Positions 12,226-22,128 of a DNA stretch of 64,000 nt are shown here, piece by piece. The notes below the pieces were generated by a model. It searched no databases and was not told the DNA's origin. It saw nothing but the letters and a program-made list of their open reading frames with translations. Position 1 is the first letter of the stretch. Each line of letters opens with the position of its first letter. Source of the DNA: Phellopilus nigrolimitatus (taxonomy: Eukaryota; Basidiomycota; Agaricomycetes; Hymenochaetales; Hymenochaetaceae); the NCBI GenBank assembly GCA_021029095.1, contig JAJOHG010000058.1, positions 124,001 to 188,000 of the forward strand. The letters are read 5' to 3'. Both the position numbers and the translations under genes were made by a program.

Positions 12226-12688
12226 TAGGGCATACCACGAGTCCCTAGAACCCGTGGAAACCCGTGACCCGACCTGGACTGCAGATCCGTATTCACGGAT
12301 CACCCGTGTACGGGTGATCCGTGGGAAACGGATTGTCACGGGTCCGGGTTGAGAATTTGTACTTTTACAATACCCGTGGGTAGTTCATAGGTATATTTTT
12401 CGCCGGTTCATTCATTTGTATATTGTACATATGTTGTATGTATCAACTTGCATACTTGTAACTTATTCATTCAACAACCTAATATAATTTTATAATCAGT
12501 AAAGACCCGCAGGGAGCTGTGAACAAACCCGTGACCTCCGTGATCTGGAACCGTGGGAATTTGGTGACCCGTAGATCCGTGTCCCAACGGGTCCAGGTCA
12601 TGCCGGGTCCGGGTTGAGGATTTTGGGTCACGGGTAGATCCGCCAACAGGTCCGGGTCAACCCGGGGATCGACTCGTGGTATGCCCTA
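12226..12688. mobile_element. hAT-type MITE, 463 bp, copy 1
   Basis: The TIRs are TAGGGCATACCACGAGTC at 12226 and its reverse complement ending at 12688. An 8-bp target duplication CTCGAGCC flanks it at 12218-12225 and 12689-12696. The TAGGG ends and 8-bp duplication are typical of hAT elements. The interior is non-coding and made of internally repeated words such as CCCGTG and GATCCG. Copy 2 at 15142-15604 has the same length in opposite orientation and looks identical wherever I compared it. Confidence 0.93.
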
Positions 12689-12696
12689 CTCGAGCC

Positions 12697-12985
12697 GCAC
12701 GGTTGCGATGCTGCACCTGCACACCGTGCCGCTCTCCGCGGTCGCCGTGTCCGTGGCCGGCGTGCACCTGCTCACAGCGGGCTCGTCGGGCTCTGGGACA
12801 TCGCCGTGTCCTCGGTGGACGAGGTCACCAACCCCGGCCGTGAGGCGCGCGCGAAGCGGCACCGGTAGACAGCGCGCGCGGGTGGGACACGCCGCCCCGG
12901 CGGCAGGCTCCGCTCACGGCGCTGAAGAGCCACACGGAACGGGTGACGGGCACGGGGTTCGGCGCGGACGGCGTACAGCTGCACG
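12697..12985 (+). pseudogene. Ytm1/WDR12-like WD40 gene fragment 1
   Basis: The reading LHTVPLSAVAVSVAGVHLLTAG, then (other frame) LVGLWDIAVSSVDEVTN, then [25 protein letters not shown] matches the kind of WD-repeat seen in the ribosome-biogenesis protein Ytm1/WDR12 (inserted loop between blades, KSHTERV). A small deletion where [12 protein letters not shown] is expected shifts the frame. The piece runs directly into HSP70 sequence (VEIIA) with no intervening spacer. It appears three times within this element. Confidence 0.65.
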
Positions 12986-13851
12986 ACCTTGTGGAGATCA
13001 TTGCAACCCTACCACGCCGTCGTATGTCTCCTTCTTGGTGAACCCCGTCAACACCGTCTTCGATGCGAAGCGCCTCATCGGCCGATCAAGCACAACACAA
13101 CTGTGCCGACGAAAAAGTCCGAAATCTTCTCGACATTCGACGCTAAGCGCCTTATCGGCCGCAAGTTCGCGGATCCGGAGGTTCAGGCCGACATGAAGCA
13201 TTTCCCTTTCACCATCGTCTCCAAGGGTGAGAAACCCGTCATCCAGGTCGAGTACCGTGGCGAGACCAAGGAATTCGTTAGTATTTTCTTAATGGTTGAT
13301 TGTATGCATTGCACACCGTACTAACGAGCCGTCCGTGTATAGAACCCTGAGGAGATCTCGTCTATGGTTTTCACCAGGATGAAGGAGACCGCCGAGTCTT
13401 ACCTCGGTGCAGTCGTCACCGTCCCGGCGTACCTCAACAACTCCCAGCGCCAGGCGACCAAGGACGCCGGTGTTTTTGCTGGCCTCGACGTCCTCCGAAT
13501 CATCAACGAGCCGACCGCCGCCACCATTGCGTACGGTTTCGACAAGACAGTCGAAGGCGAGCGCAATGTTCTCAATCTCGATCTCCCTCCTGCCCATCGA
13601 GGAGGACATCTTCGAGGTCGAGTGACACCCACTTGGGTGGTGAGGACTTCGACAACCGTCTGGTCAACCACTTCGTCCAGGAGTTCAGACGCAAGAACAA
13701 AAAGGGTATGTTGGGCGTTCTTTCAATGTGAGTTAGTTCCGAAGCTGACTTCTTTGACCTCAGATCTCTCGTCCAACCCCCGTGCTCTCCGTCGTCTCTG
13801 CACGGCTTGCGAGTGCGCCAAGCGCACCCTCTCTTCGGCCGCACAAACCAC

Positions 13852-14690
13852 TGGCACCCACGCTGAGCGCAAGCCCAGCGACCCCGACAGCAAAGGGACT
13901 AGACGCCTCGCCGATGCTGAGTGCGAGTCCGGCGCCGTCGAAGACTCCGGGCGCGCCGGCGCTGACATTGGCGACGGGCTGGCAGAAGCCTGGACACCCA
14001 GCTGCAGGCCGCCCGCCCGTAATCGATGTCAAGGCGGCGAACAGCCTGCCTCCACCGAGCGCGTTCAACCAGGGCAGGTTCAACGGCATGTACCAACATC
14101 GTTCGACGTCGCTGCGCGCGTCGCCGGGCTCTGGAGACACGCCTGGTGCCGCGCCGCTTCGCTTCCGAAACAGCAAGCTCGACCCGCGCGAGAGATGTGG
14201 GACGATCAGCAGTAGTACCGGAGCGCCGCCATCGAGGGATGCTGCTTCGCCCTCATCTGAATTTGAGGAGCTCGCCACGCCGAAGACATTCGCCGCGCCT
14301 TCGATGCGCATTGCTGAGGTTACGGAGCCCGAGGAGGGCTGCGGCACGGGCATGTCGATACTTTCGAACGTGCCCTCCGTTTTGTCGTACAGCACGCAGG
14401 ACGAATTCGCGGGCACCGCGTCGCTCGACCCGCGCTGGCGGACATCATCAAGAGCATCGCGGGCGCGAGCGAGGAGGAGCAGATGGGCAGCCTGCTCACG
14501 TTCGTGAGCAGTATCAACACGGAGCACCACGGGCACACTGTCGACTTTGGCTTCGGGCTCGGCTGGCCCGCAGGCGACCTGCAGGCACAGCTTGAGGAGC
14601 GCAAGCGCCGCCGCGCGAGTGCTGTGTCGGGCACGAGCAGCAGCGAGCGGCGCAGGAGCAAGGGCTGCAGCCGCCACGCGGTGGTTCGGG
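13852..14690 (+). other. Unrecognised ORF segment embedded in the HSP70 fragment
   Basis: A Pro/Ser/Ala-rich open frame of roughly 200 codons replaces a few HSP70 codons (those for IEI after AAQTT). It contains [60 protein letters not shown], and after one frame change IIKSIAGASEEEQMGSLLTF and [15 protein letters not shown] do not recognise the source gene; the composition suggests a disordered regulatory protein with a helical, basic end. HSP70 resumes at about 14691. Confidence 0.6.
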
Positions 14691-15141
14691 ATTGATTCGC
14701 TCCTCGAAAGTATCGATTTCTACACCTCCCTTACCCGTGCTCTTTTCGAGGAGCTTTGCCAGGACCTCTTCCGTAGCACGCTCGAGCCGGTCGAGAAGGT
14801 CCTCTGTGACTCGAAGATCGCCAAGTCGTACGTTCACGAGATTGTCCTCGTTGGTGGTCCCACCCGTATCCCCCGTATCGTGAAGCTCGTCTCAGACTTC
14901 TTCGACGGCAAGGAACCGAACAAGTTCACCAACCCCGACGAGGCCGTCGTGTACGGTGCTGCTGTCCAAGCTACCATCATCACCGGTGATACTTCTGAGA
15001 AGACTCGGGACCTCCTCGATGTCGCACCGCTCTCGCTCGGTATCGAGACCGCTGGCGGTGTCATGACGGCGCTCATCAAGCGCAACACGACTGTCCCGAC
15101 GAAGAATTTCGAAATCTTCTCGACGTACGCCGACAACCAGC

Positions 15142-15604
15142 TAGGGCATACCACGAGTCGATCCCCGGGTTGACCCGGACCTGTTGGCGGATCTACCCGT
15201 GACCCAAAATCCTCAACCCGGACCCGGCATGACCTGGACCCGTTGGGACACGGATCTACGGGTCACCAAATTCCCACGGTTCCAGATCACGGAGGTCACG
15301 GGTTTGTTCACAGCTCCCTGCGGGTCTTTACTGATTATAAAATTATATTAGGTTGTTGAATGAATAAGTTACAAGTATGCAAGTTGATACATACAACATA
15401 TGTACAATATACAAATGAATGAACCGGCGAAAAATATACCTATGAACTACCCACGGGTATTGTAAAAGTACAAATTCTCAACCCGGACCCGTGACAATCC
15501 GTTTCCCACGGATCACCCGTACACGGGTGATCCGTGAATACGGATCTGCAGTCCAGGTCGGGTCACGGGTTTCCACGGGTTCTAGGGACTCGTGGTATGC
15601 CCTA
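15142..15604. mobile_element. hAT-type MITE, 463 bp, copy 2 (inverted relative to copy 1)
   Basis: It begins TAGGGCATACC at 15142 and ends GGTATGCCCTA at 15604. The target duplication CAACCAGC lies at 15134-15141 and 15605-15612. It interrupts the HSP70 reading at YADNQ; the duplicated bases encode N-Q on both sides, so HSP70 continues after it. Orientation is opposite to copy 1. Confidence 0.93.
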
Positions 15605-15689
15605 CAACCAGCTCAGTGTTCTTTTCCAAGTATTCGAGCGCGAGCGCGAGCGCACGAAGGACAACAACCTCCTACACACCGCGCCGCTC

Positions 15690-15905
15690 TCCGCGGCCGG
15701 CGCGCATTTGCTCTCGGTGGGCGCTAGGACGGGCTCGTCGGGCTCTGGGACACCGCCGTGCCCATCCCCGGCCCCGAGGCGCACGCGAAGCGGCTCCGGG
15801 TGGAGGCGCGGTGATCGGCGCGGACAGCACCGCGACGGCGTACAGCTGCACGCTGGCCTCGACCGTGCGCAACTGGGAGAGCGGGGTGTGCGTGCACACA
15901 CAAAA
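15690..15905 (+). pseudogene. Ytm1/WDR12-like WD40 gene fragment 2
   Basis: HSP70 TKDNNLL is followed without a break by HTAPLSAAGAHLLSVG, then a frame-shifted SGSGTPPCP, then GADSTATAYSCTLASTVRNW with ESGVCVHT, i.e. WD-repeat blades like those of fragment 1. At about 15905 it switches to HSP70 again, close to the KNKK exon end. Confidence 0.65.
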
Positions 15906-16545
15906 AAGGTACGTCTAGTCTTCTTTTAATGTGAGTTGGCGCCGAAGCTGACTTTTTCTGAATGCCAGGACCAACCCCCATGCTCGTCGTCTCCGCACAG
16001 CTTGCGAGCGCGACAAGCGTACCCTCTCCTCGGCCGCGCAATCCACCATTGAGATCGACTCGCTCTTCGAGGGCATCGATTTCTACACCTCCCTTACCCA
16101 TGCTCGTTTCGCCAGGACCTTTTCCATAGCACTCCAGCCGGTCGAGAAGGTCCTCCGTGACTCGAAGATCGACACGGGGATCGTTCACGAGATCGTCCTC
16201 GTCGGTGGTTCTACCCGTATCCCCCGTATCATGAAGCTTGGCTCAGACTTTTTCAACGGTAAGAAACCAAACAAGTCCGTCAACCCTGACGAAACTGTCG
16301 CTTACTATGCTGCTGTCCAGGCTATTATCCCCACCGGTGACACTTCCGAGAAGACTCAGGACCTCATCGAAGTTGCACGGCTCTCGCTCAGTATCGAGAC
16401 CGCTGGCGGTGTCATGACCGCGCTCATCAACCGTAACGCGACTGTCCCGACTAAGAAGTCCGAAATCTTCTCGACAACCAGCCCGGTGTCCTTATCCAGG
16501 TCTTCGAGGGCGAGCTTGCGTGCACGAAGGACAACAACCTCCTGC
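15905..16545 (+). pseudogene. HSP70 gene fragment 2
   Basis: The segment starts at an HSP70 exon end (AAAAAAG then a GT intron, acceptor about 15968). It then reads [112 protein letters not shown] and, after a frame change, [20 protein letters not shown]. It is a diverged duplicate of the 13700-15690 part of fragment 1 and lacks the embedded unknown ORF and the MITE. Confidence 0.85.
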
Positions 16546-16800
16546 ACACCGCGCCGCTCTCCGCGTTCTCTGTGTCCGCGGCCGGCGCATACTCGCGGCG
16601 GGATGGGACGGGCTTGTCGGGCTCTGGGGTGCCGCCGTGCACACGACGGACGAGCCACCACCTCCGGCGCGTGCGAAGCGACACCGGGCGGACGGTGGGG
16701 CGGGTGGGACGTGCCGCCCCCCCCCCCCCCCCCCCGGCGGAACGCGTCGCTCGCGATGCTGAAGAGCCGCAGAAAGCGCGAAAGCGAAAGCGAGCTTAGG
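16545..16800 (+). pseudogene. Ytm1/WDR12-like WD40 gene fragment 3, with 19-C tract
   Basis: After KDNNLL the frame again reads [16 protein letters not shown] and GLVGLW-like residues, followed by a degenerate loop and [16 protein letters not shown], matching the WD40 piece in fragments 1 and 2. It contains a run of 19 C at 16717-16735. Confidence 0.6.
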
Positions 16801-17040
16801 AGATCGGGGAGAGTAGCACGAGAGCGAGACCAACATAATAGCGAGGCCACGACGAAGATGACACAGAAAATGAGGGCGGCGCGGATATTAGGATGTACTG
16901 TAGTATTGTATACATATGCAAATGAATACTATGTACTTTTGACTACTACGAGATATGTTCACAAAACCAGAAATGAAGTTGAATCCAATAAGAGAGCTGC
17001 GAGAATGGGGTCCTAGAGCGAAAAGTTTCAAAAATTTTCA

Positions 17041-17340
17041 TGCCATAATGGCTCAGTTGGTTGAGCACTTCCCGAAGTGTATCGAGGGTCCCATAGACTC
17101 AGGTGCTTTTGAGTGTCCGCACTTTATGCACCCGCCACTGGGTAAATGGAAAGTTTCCCGCCTGGACTATCTTGCTCACTAGCTTTGCTTGGCGGTAGGT
17201 GCTAGCCAACGTGAACAACGTTACCCTCTTATTTATTTTATTTTATTTTATTTTATTTTGAAAATAAAAGCCCTCGGGCCTAATTTCTCACTCAGCTTCG
17301 AGAGGGCAGAAGTTCAATCCCAGTGCGTGCCATTTTTTTT
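17041..17340 (+). repeat. tRNA-derived SINE-like sequence (tentative)
   Basis: A pol III A-box-like TGGCTCAGTTGG starts at about 17048, and a B-box-like AGTTCAATCCC lies at about 17310, followed by a T-run (17331-17341) that could terminate pol III. Between them is a TTTTA microsatellite (about 17230-17258). The 260-bp box spacing and lack of acceptor-stem pairing rule out a functional tRNA. The whole segment lies inside the 7-kb TIR element. Confidence 0.35.
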
Positions 17341-17341
17341 T

Positions 17342-18735
17342 TCATACCTGAGAATTACTATCCCAAATTGGAATTGTTTGGGATTGTTTATAGGTCACGT
17401 GATTACCTCTATAAATCCGAAATCAAGGTTCTGTAGTTCTTTCTTTCTGACTGCCACCATCTCACATGACTAATTTTTTTGCCTCTTTCATTTCTTCAAA
17501 ATTTCTCCTTCCTGCTGTATTCCTCTCTCCTTATACCAGTAAGTCCACCTAGCTACTTCAAATGTCATTGTCTATTCTATGGGACCTGTATAGAAGGAAA
17601 AATGTGAATTTCATCATTTTCTCCTTCTCATACCTTTACCCTATATCATCTCCAGTATAGCATCCTGAAATGTTTCAGTTGGTGCTATGTTCTATCTTTC
17701 CCTCACATGGTCTATCTGCATGTCATCCTACTATTGACTTGCTTGACTGTTGAGGGTATATTGTCTTCAGACAACATAACTTGTCACCTAACCTATATTC
17801 TTTGGTCACATGCTTTGGATGTAGCTTGGCCTAGAATTCAATGTCATGATTTCTTCACTCCTGCTTTTTATCATAATGTATGATCATCTCTTCTCATGCA
17901 GCTTGGTGAAATCTCATCACCAGCATTCCTCATTTCCAATCCTTACTTGATAATAGTGGCCTGCATCATGATACTAATACACCTTTACCTAGGATACTGC
18001 AGGAAACAGCAAGCTGTTACTAGTTTTCTGTGATCTCAATTTCATGCTGCTGCTAGCCATCATGCAGATGTCTCTAATGGTGAGTCAGCTGATATACTAA
18101 GCTCAGTTCTATCTAACTGTGCCAGTTGCCAGTCATCTCAGCTTTGGTCTTGAGCTGGTTCCTTCACAATCTGCTTCAGGTCATTTCTGCTTTTCTCTTA
18201 GTCACTCTTTTGGTTTTACACACCCTCATCACCCACATCACCCACATCACCCTCATGCCCCTAGTTTCCCTCTTCCCCCTTCTTTTCCTTTTCAGCATCT
18301 CTTCTACCTTGATACCTGATATGCAGCTTAATGTAGATGCTATTGTATTTCTATATAATGATTACAGTCTTTAAATCATTGCTATGACAGTCTGCATTCA
18401 TTTTGCCAAATCCCAAAGCTAGCCTACCCCTCCCCTCTTGCCAGTATGTACATCTATATAACACTATATAGCACAAAAATAGCCAGGAAATAGTAAACTG
18501 GGGGGTTATATAGAACTAAAATACCTGGCAGGCCTGTTATATAGTGCTATATTAGCACTATATTAGCACTATATAGCAGTATATAGCACTCAGTTTATAA
18601 TATATATTAGTATATACTGGGGTGGGTCTGCAATATAGCCTATATAAAAGGGTATTAACGTATTCTTCCTATTTTACCTAATTTATTTATATACCCGTAT
18701 CTAGCACTATATATCATTTTGGGTTTTTCCTGATG
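17342..18735. other. AT-rich right portion of the 7-kb element, no gene
   Basis: No domain-bearing frame was found. There is a short CACATCACC/CTCATCACC repeat near 18228-18256 and AT-rich ATATAG-type subterminal repeats from 18450 to the right TIR. Base composition is much lower in GC than the flanking genes. Confidence 0.6.
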
Positions 18736-19761
18736 GTGATAGTGATTCCTTTTGATCTTCTTTCAGCTTCAGACTTCCAGTGGAAGTTACAAACAGATGT
18801 TTTTTCGTGTGCCGTATCCAAGGCATGTTTGGATGGCACAAAGAATTTGGTATGCGGAACAGCATCAAGTGTCAGTGTCTTTGATGTCTTGGTGGCTCTA
18901 GGCAGAATGGCGCGCACTGATGAGAGCTGGATGGCCACAATTGAACTGCCTTTAGATTCTTCCTGCGTGCAAATGAGATATTGTCTACCAATTCCACACT
19001 TGTGAAACGACTCTACACGGAAAGGCATCAGCCAATTTCCTCTTGCATCCTGTAATAAGATGTCAATACACACCTTGACAATTGCAACAGAGCGTTCTTC
19101 TCTCCAGAACATTAGGAAAAGACAATTCCGCCTGTAGACTGCTAATACATCACCACATAACTTTGCAATCTTAAATATGTAAAGTTCATCAAAAGGGATT
19201 TCCCTTGACTGATTGTACAGTTGTCTAAAAGGCTTCATTTGGGGTGAAATCTGGAATACCTCAAGAGATGCAAAAGTTGTGGAACTGATAAAGTATCAGC
19301 ATGATACAGTAGTTTGCATGTTCTATAGATGTTGCATTTCTTACCTTGAGTTAGTTCTGCCAGGAGAGTTGCCCACCGTGATCACACGCACGTCACCATT
19401 TTCCTGCATGTCATAGCCAAAGCAATCCACGTAATACGCATATGCCTCAGGCTGCATGTGGTTGTCAGATTGCATGATTTCTGGCTTGTGTGAATTGATA
19501 CACTTGCCACCTGGCACACTGAAACATTCCAACTTTTATGCAGGCATTGTAAGGGAAAGAAAGAGCGTGCCACCAGGGAGCAGTTTGCAGTTATATGATA
19601 AAAGCATACGTGAGGCTGTAGCAAGATCGGGTACTGTGGTCTTTCGTGTGAGTTTGAATGGAGCTTTGCCGGTGTATTTGAGATGCCGCCGGTGAGCATG
19701 TACGACAAGGCTGCACAGTTTAAGCAGGGAGAGGGTGCTGATGGGAATGTGGCGAGGTAGA

Positions 19762-20647
19762 TAGGGCTCCGCAACGTACCGTATACTGATACGTACATAT
19801 TTTTGCAAGCAGGATACTGGTACGTTCAGTATCAATACGGTCACGTATTTTATGGTTTCGTGGGCATGTACGGTACGGTACTGATACGATACTGACCGTA
19901 TACGGTGATACGTCGTATACGGGTTATGTAAACATAGAAGAAGTTTTGTTTTAGAAATTTTACGAGAGTTCGTTACTTTTTGCTTTTTTCCGACATCAAA
20001 ATCACACTTATTTATCAAGAATAAGATTAGCAAATGGCAGCCAGTGGGAAAAAAAAGGGGGGGGGGGGGATTGATGGCAGCACCAAAGTCCCAATTTTAT
20101 TTTCCCAGTTTAGTTTGTATCTGCTCTAAGAAACATGTATAATGCAAAAATAAAAATAAAATAAAATAAAATAAAAATGGAGAAAATGGAAAATTGAGTC
20201 CTCATCGAACGACGAGCATGACTATCTCGGTATCGCGTGTGGCGCGGCAGCACACGTTGATGGCGACGAAAAGTCGCGTGGATCGCCAACACGGGCAGTG
20301 CCGACGATCCACGCTGTGGTGGCACGGCCGGCGGTGATGTCAAATAGTCGGTATTTCACAAACAGCATTTATTTGAAATATTTTCTGCAGTGTGGGAGAC
20401 TATAATACCTAATTAGAGGTATGCACCTCACGATCACATGTTTCTAGTTAGATAGAAAAAAATATGGGTGTAGGGTCACGTATCACGTATTACGAACGTA
20501 TACAGACGTCTTTTACGGTTTCAATACGTGTACGGTCACGTATTTACGTGACCGTATTTTAGACCCTCGGAGAGCATTACGATACTGGTACGTGACCGTA
20601 CCGTACCGTACCGTATTTCGTATATACGGGTACGTTGCGGAGCCCTA
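19762..20647. mobile_element. hAT-type non-autonomous element, 886 bp, inside F-box copy A
   Basis: The TIRs are TAGGGCTCCGCAACGTACC at 19762 and the reverse complement ending TTGCGGAGCCCTA at 20647. The flanks are GAGGTAGA (19754-19761) and GAGGTGGA (20648-20655), an 8-bp target duplication with one mismatch. F-box copy B at 27310-27330 reads straight through the site. The inside is full of palindromic ACGGTACGT words and has no transposase, a G-run at 20057-20069 and a TAAAA microsatellite near 20150-20180. Confidence 0.88.
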
Positions 20648-22128
20648 GAGGTGGATTGGGTGCTTCATGTTGCTCCAGCGCATGGAGGCGATGTAGCCAG
20701 AAGACTCTGTCATAAAGGATGAACCGGAAAAACTTGCATGTCTGAAACAAAGGTAAATACTGTTGAGCCGGGTAAACATATTGGAAACACATACTCGTTC
20801 GAGACGGAGGACTTCCAGAGGACTGCAAAACAGTGCAATGTTGGTCCAGATATCTTCTGAGACCCTAGAGATATTGTAAAATTTTCCTGAATGTATCAAT
20901 GGCTGATCTGGGAAGACTGCTGAATGGGTTAATGGATGATCTGGGACAATTGCTGAATGGCCTGATGAACGGTCTGTGACCTGAGAGTTGTTGGAAGGCT
21001 CTGAATTTCTGGGCAGCTGAGGGACACGTCCAGAAGTGAGTCTGCGGAGCAATTCGCACGGCTGAAATAAACAGACAGTTAGATTGAGTTGTCATTCAGC
21101 TGGGTAAACATGGGAAGCAAACACAAACATTGAATGAAGACATTGCTGAATGATTGAATGGCCAACTCCCACAGCAGGAGGCATGCTCTTATATGCCTAC
21201 GCAGTTTGCGCCAGGCTCGTAACCAGCAACCGCAGTGGTTACTAGTCCGTAGAGGTCGGCAACAATACTGTGTTTGCACACGGTGAGAGGCAAAGCTGTC
21301 TGGCAATGCACACAGCAGGGCTAGTATCTTTGTATGAATGCAGCTTGTACTGGGCTCGTAACCAGCTACCACGGTGGATGGCTACAATTGTATGTTTGCA
21401 CGGGCCGGGAAGCAAAGCTTTCGGTGCTCAGGAGCATTTGAGGTAGGCGCGTAACCAGCGTCGCGGCTGCGGCTGGCTTCATTCGGAGTGTTCTCTGCAA
21501 TCGAGTGAATCGAAGGAGCTGCGCGCTTCCGGTGGAGAGGCAGAACAACGGACGGTGAGGGCACCTCATTTCGGTCCACCTTGAACACGCGTGCCCTTCG
21601 ACCATAATTCTCAATTTTTCCTCCATCACTATCCACCCTCCTTTCACCCCTTCTAGGGCGGTACCTTCTGGACTATCCTGGTACACTTCCGATCCCGGCA
21701 TCGCAATCCAACATTCAAAGACTCTCTCGTTGCGGTCAAATTTATGTACAAACTTCGTGCTGTAGAATCGAACATTATTTCAATCAGGAGTATCATGATT
21801 AAATCATCCAAGGACGGAGGACTCATTGCCAGCTTCGAAAGAGAGGAAGTCGACACTCCGTATTAGACAGCCGTTTGCGAGAGGATCACATCTGAATTTA
21901 CGTCCTCTCTGCGTCTTGCTCTTTGAGTCTGGCACGGATGCAACTGCAGATCTGATTTCTATTTCCAAACGCACAGGGATGCTTTTTCTTCGAGATTCAG
22001 TGCACTTGCTGGTAGACAGTCAAAGCTCGAGACTATATCCTTTTGAAAGCACTAAAGTTCCAGGCGACAAAGAAAACAAGCAAGCATATGCGTGTGTATC
22101 CGAATACAATATACAAATGAAAACAGAA

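Larger units (their letters stand above)
12986..15690 (+). pseudogene. HSP70 gene fragment 1 (cytosolic SSA-like), rearranged
   Basis: Clear HSP70 blocks appear in order: [42 protein letters not shown] (intron about 13276-13341), [64 protein letters not shown] (intron about 13706-13763), [17 protein letters not shown], then a foreign ORF (13852-14690), then [59 protein letters not shown]. It is cut by MITE copy 2 and ends at TKDNNLL near 15690. There are frameshifts, an internal duplication of FDAKRLIGR and missing ATPase segments. Two host introns are retained, so this is captured genomic DNA, not a retrocopy. HSP70 here cannot be functional. Confidence 0.88.
11661..18735. mobile_element. 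7075-bp TIR element inserted in F-box copy A (Pack-TIR-like, no transposase seen)
   Basis: The ends are inverted repeats of about 20 bp: CATCAGGAAAAACCAAAATG on the left (11661-11680) and its near-perfect reverse complement ending at 18735, with one extra G. Comparison with F-box copies B (26294 region) and C (37680 region) shows an uninterrupted gene at this point, so both borders are defined by the empty site. Only a 2-bp GT is repeated at the borders. Subterminal regions (11690-11890 and 18450-18715) are AT-rich and full of related TATATAGCAC-type words. The interior carries fragments of HSP70, a WD40 gene and an unknown ORF, plus two 463-bp hAT MITEs. No DDE transposase domain was recognised. 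The superfamily is unassigned. Confidence 0.8.
11286..21184 (-). pseudogene. F-box protein gene copy A, split by two transposon insertions
   Basis: The coding parts run on the minus strand from about 21184 to 20648, then 19761 to 18736, then 11660 to 11286. They are separated by an 886-bp hAT-type element and a 7075-bp TIR element. The reading otherwise follows copies B and C: F-box-like motif (EDIWTNIALFCSPLEVLRLERV spliced to TCKFFRFILYDRVFWLHRLH), then LSLLKLCSLVVHAHRRHLKYTGKAPF, YDMQENGDVRVITV, QMKPFRQLYNQSREIPFDELY, LTLDAVPHTKFFVPSKH, and the C-terminus LRAPLLNDGLPDLTHLRNF to SQSLVIQYFD. F-box proteins are SCF ubiquitin-ligase substrate adaptors. Agaricomycetes carry large, fast-changing families of them. 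With two insertions this copy cannot make the full protein. Confidence 0.8.

Noticed and set aside
12986..16545. Functional HSP70 genes
   Set aside because: Segments are missing, duplicated and frameshifted, and a MITE plus foreign ORF interrupt them.
17041..17340. Intron-containing tRNA gene
   Set aside because: The A and B boxes are about 260 bp apart and no acceptor or anticodon stem can be formed.
11661..18735. Autonomous transposon with its own transposase
   Set aside because: No DDE, RNase H-like or zinc-finger transposase frame was recognised on either strand.
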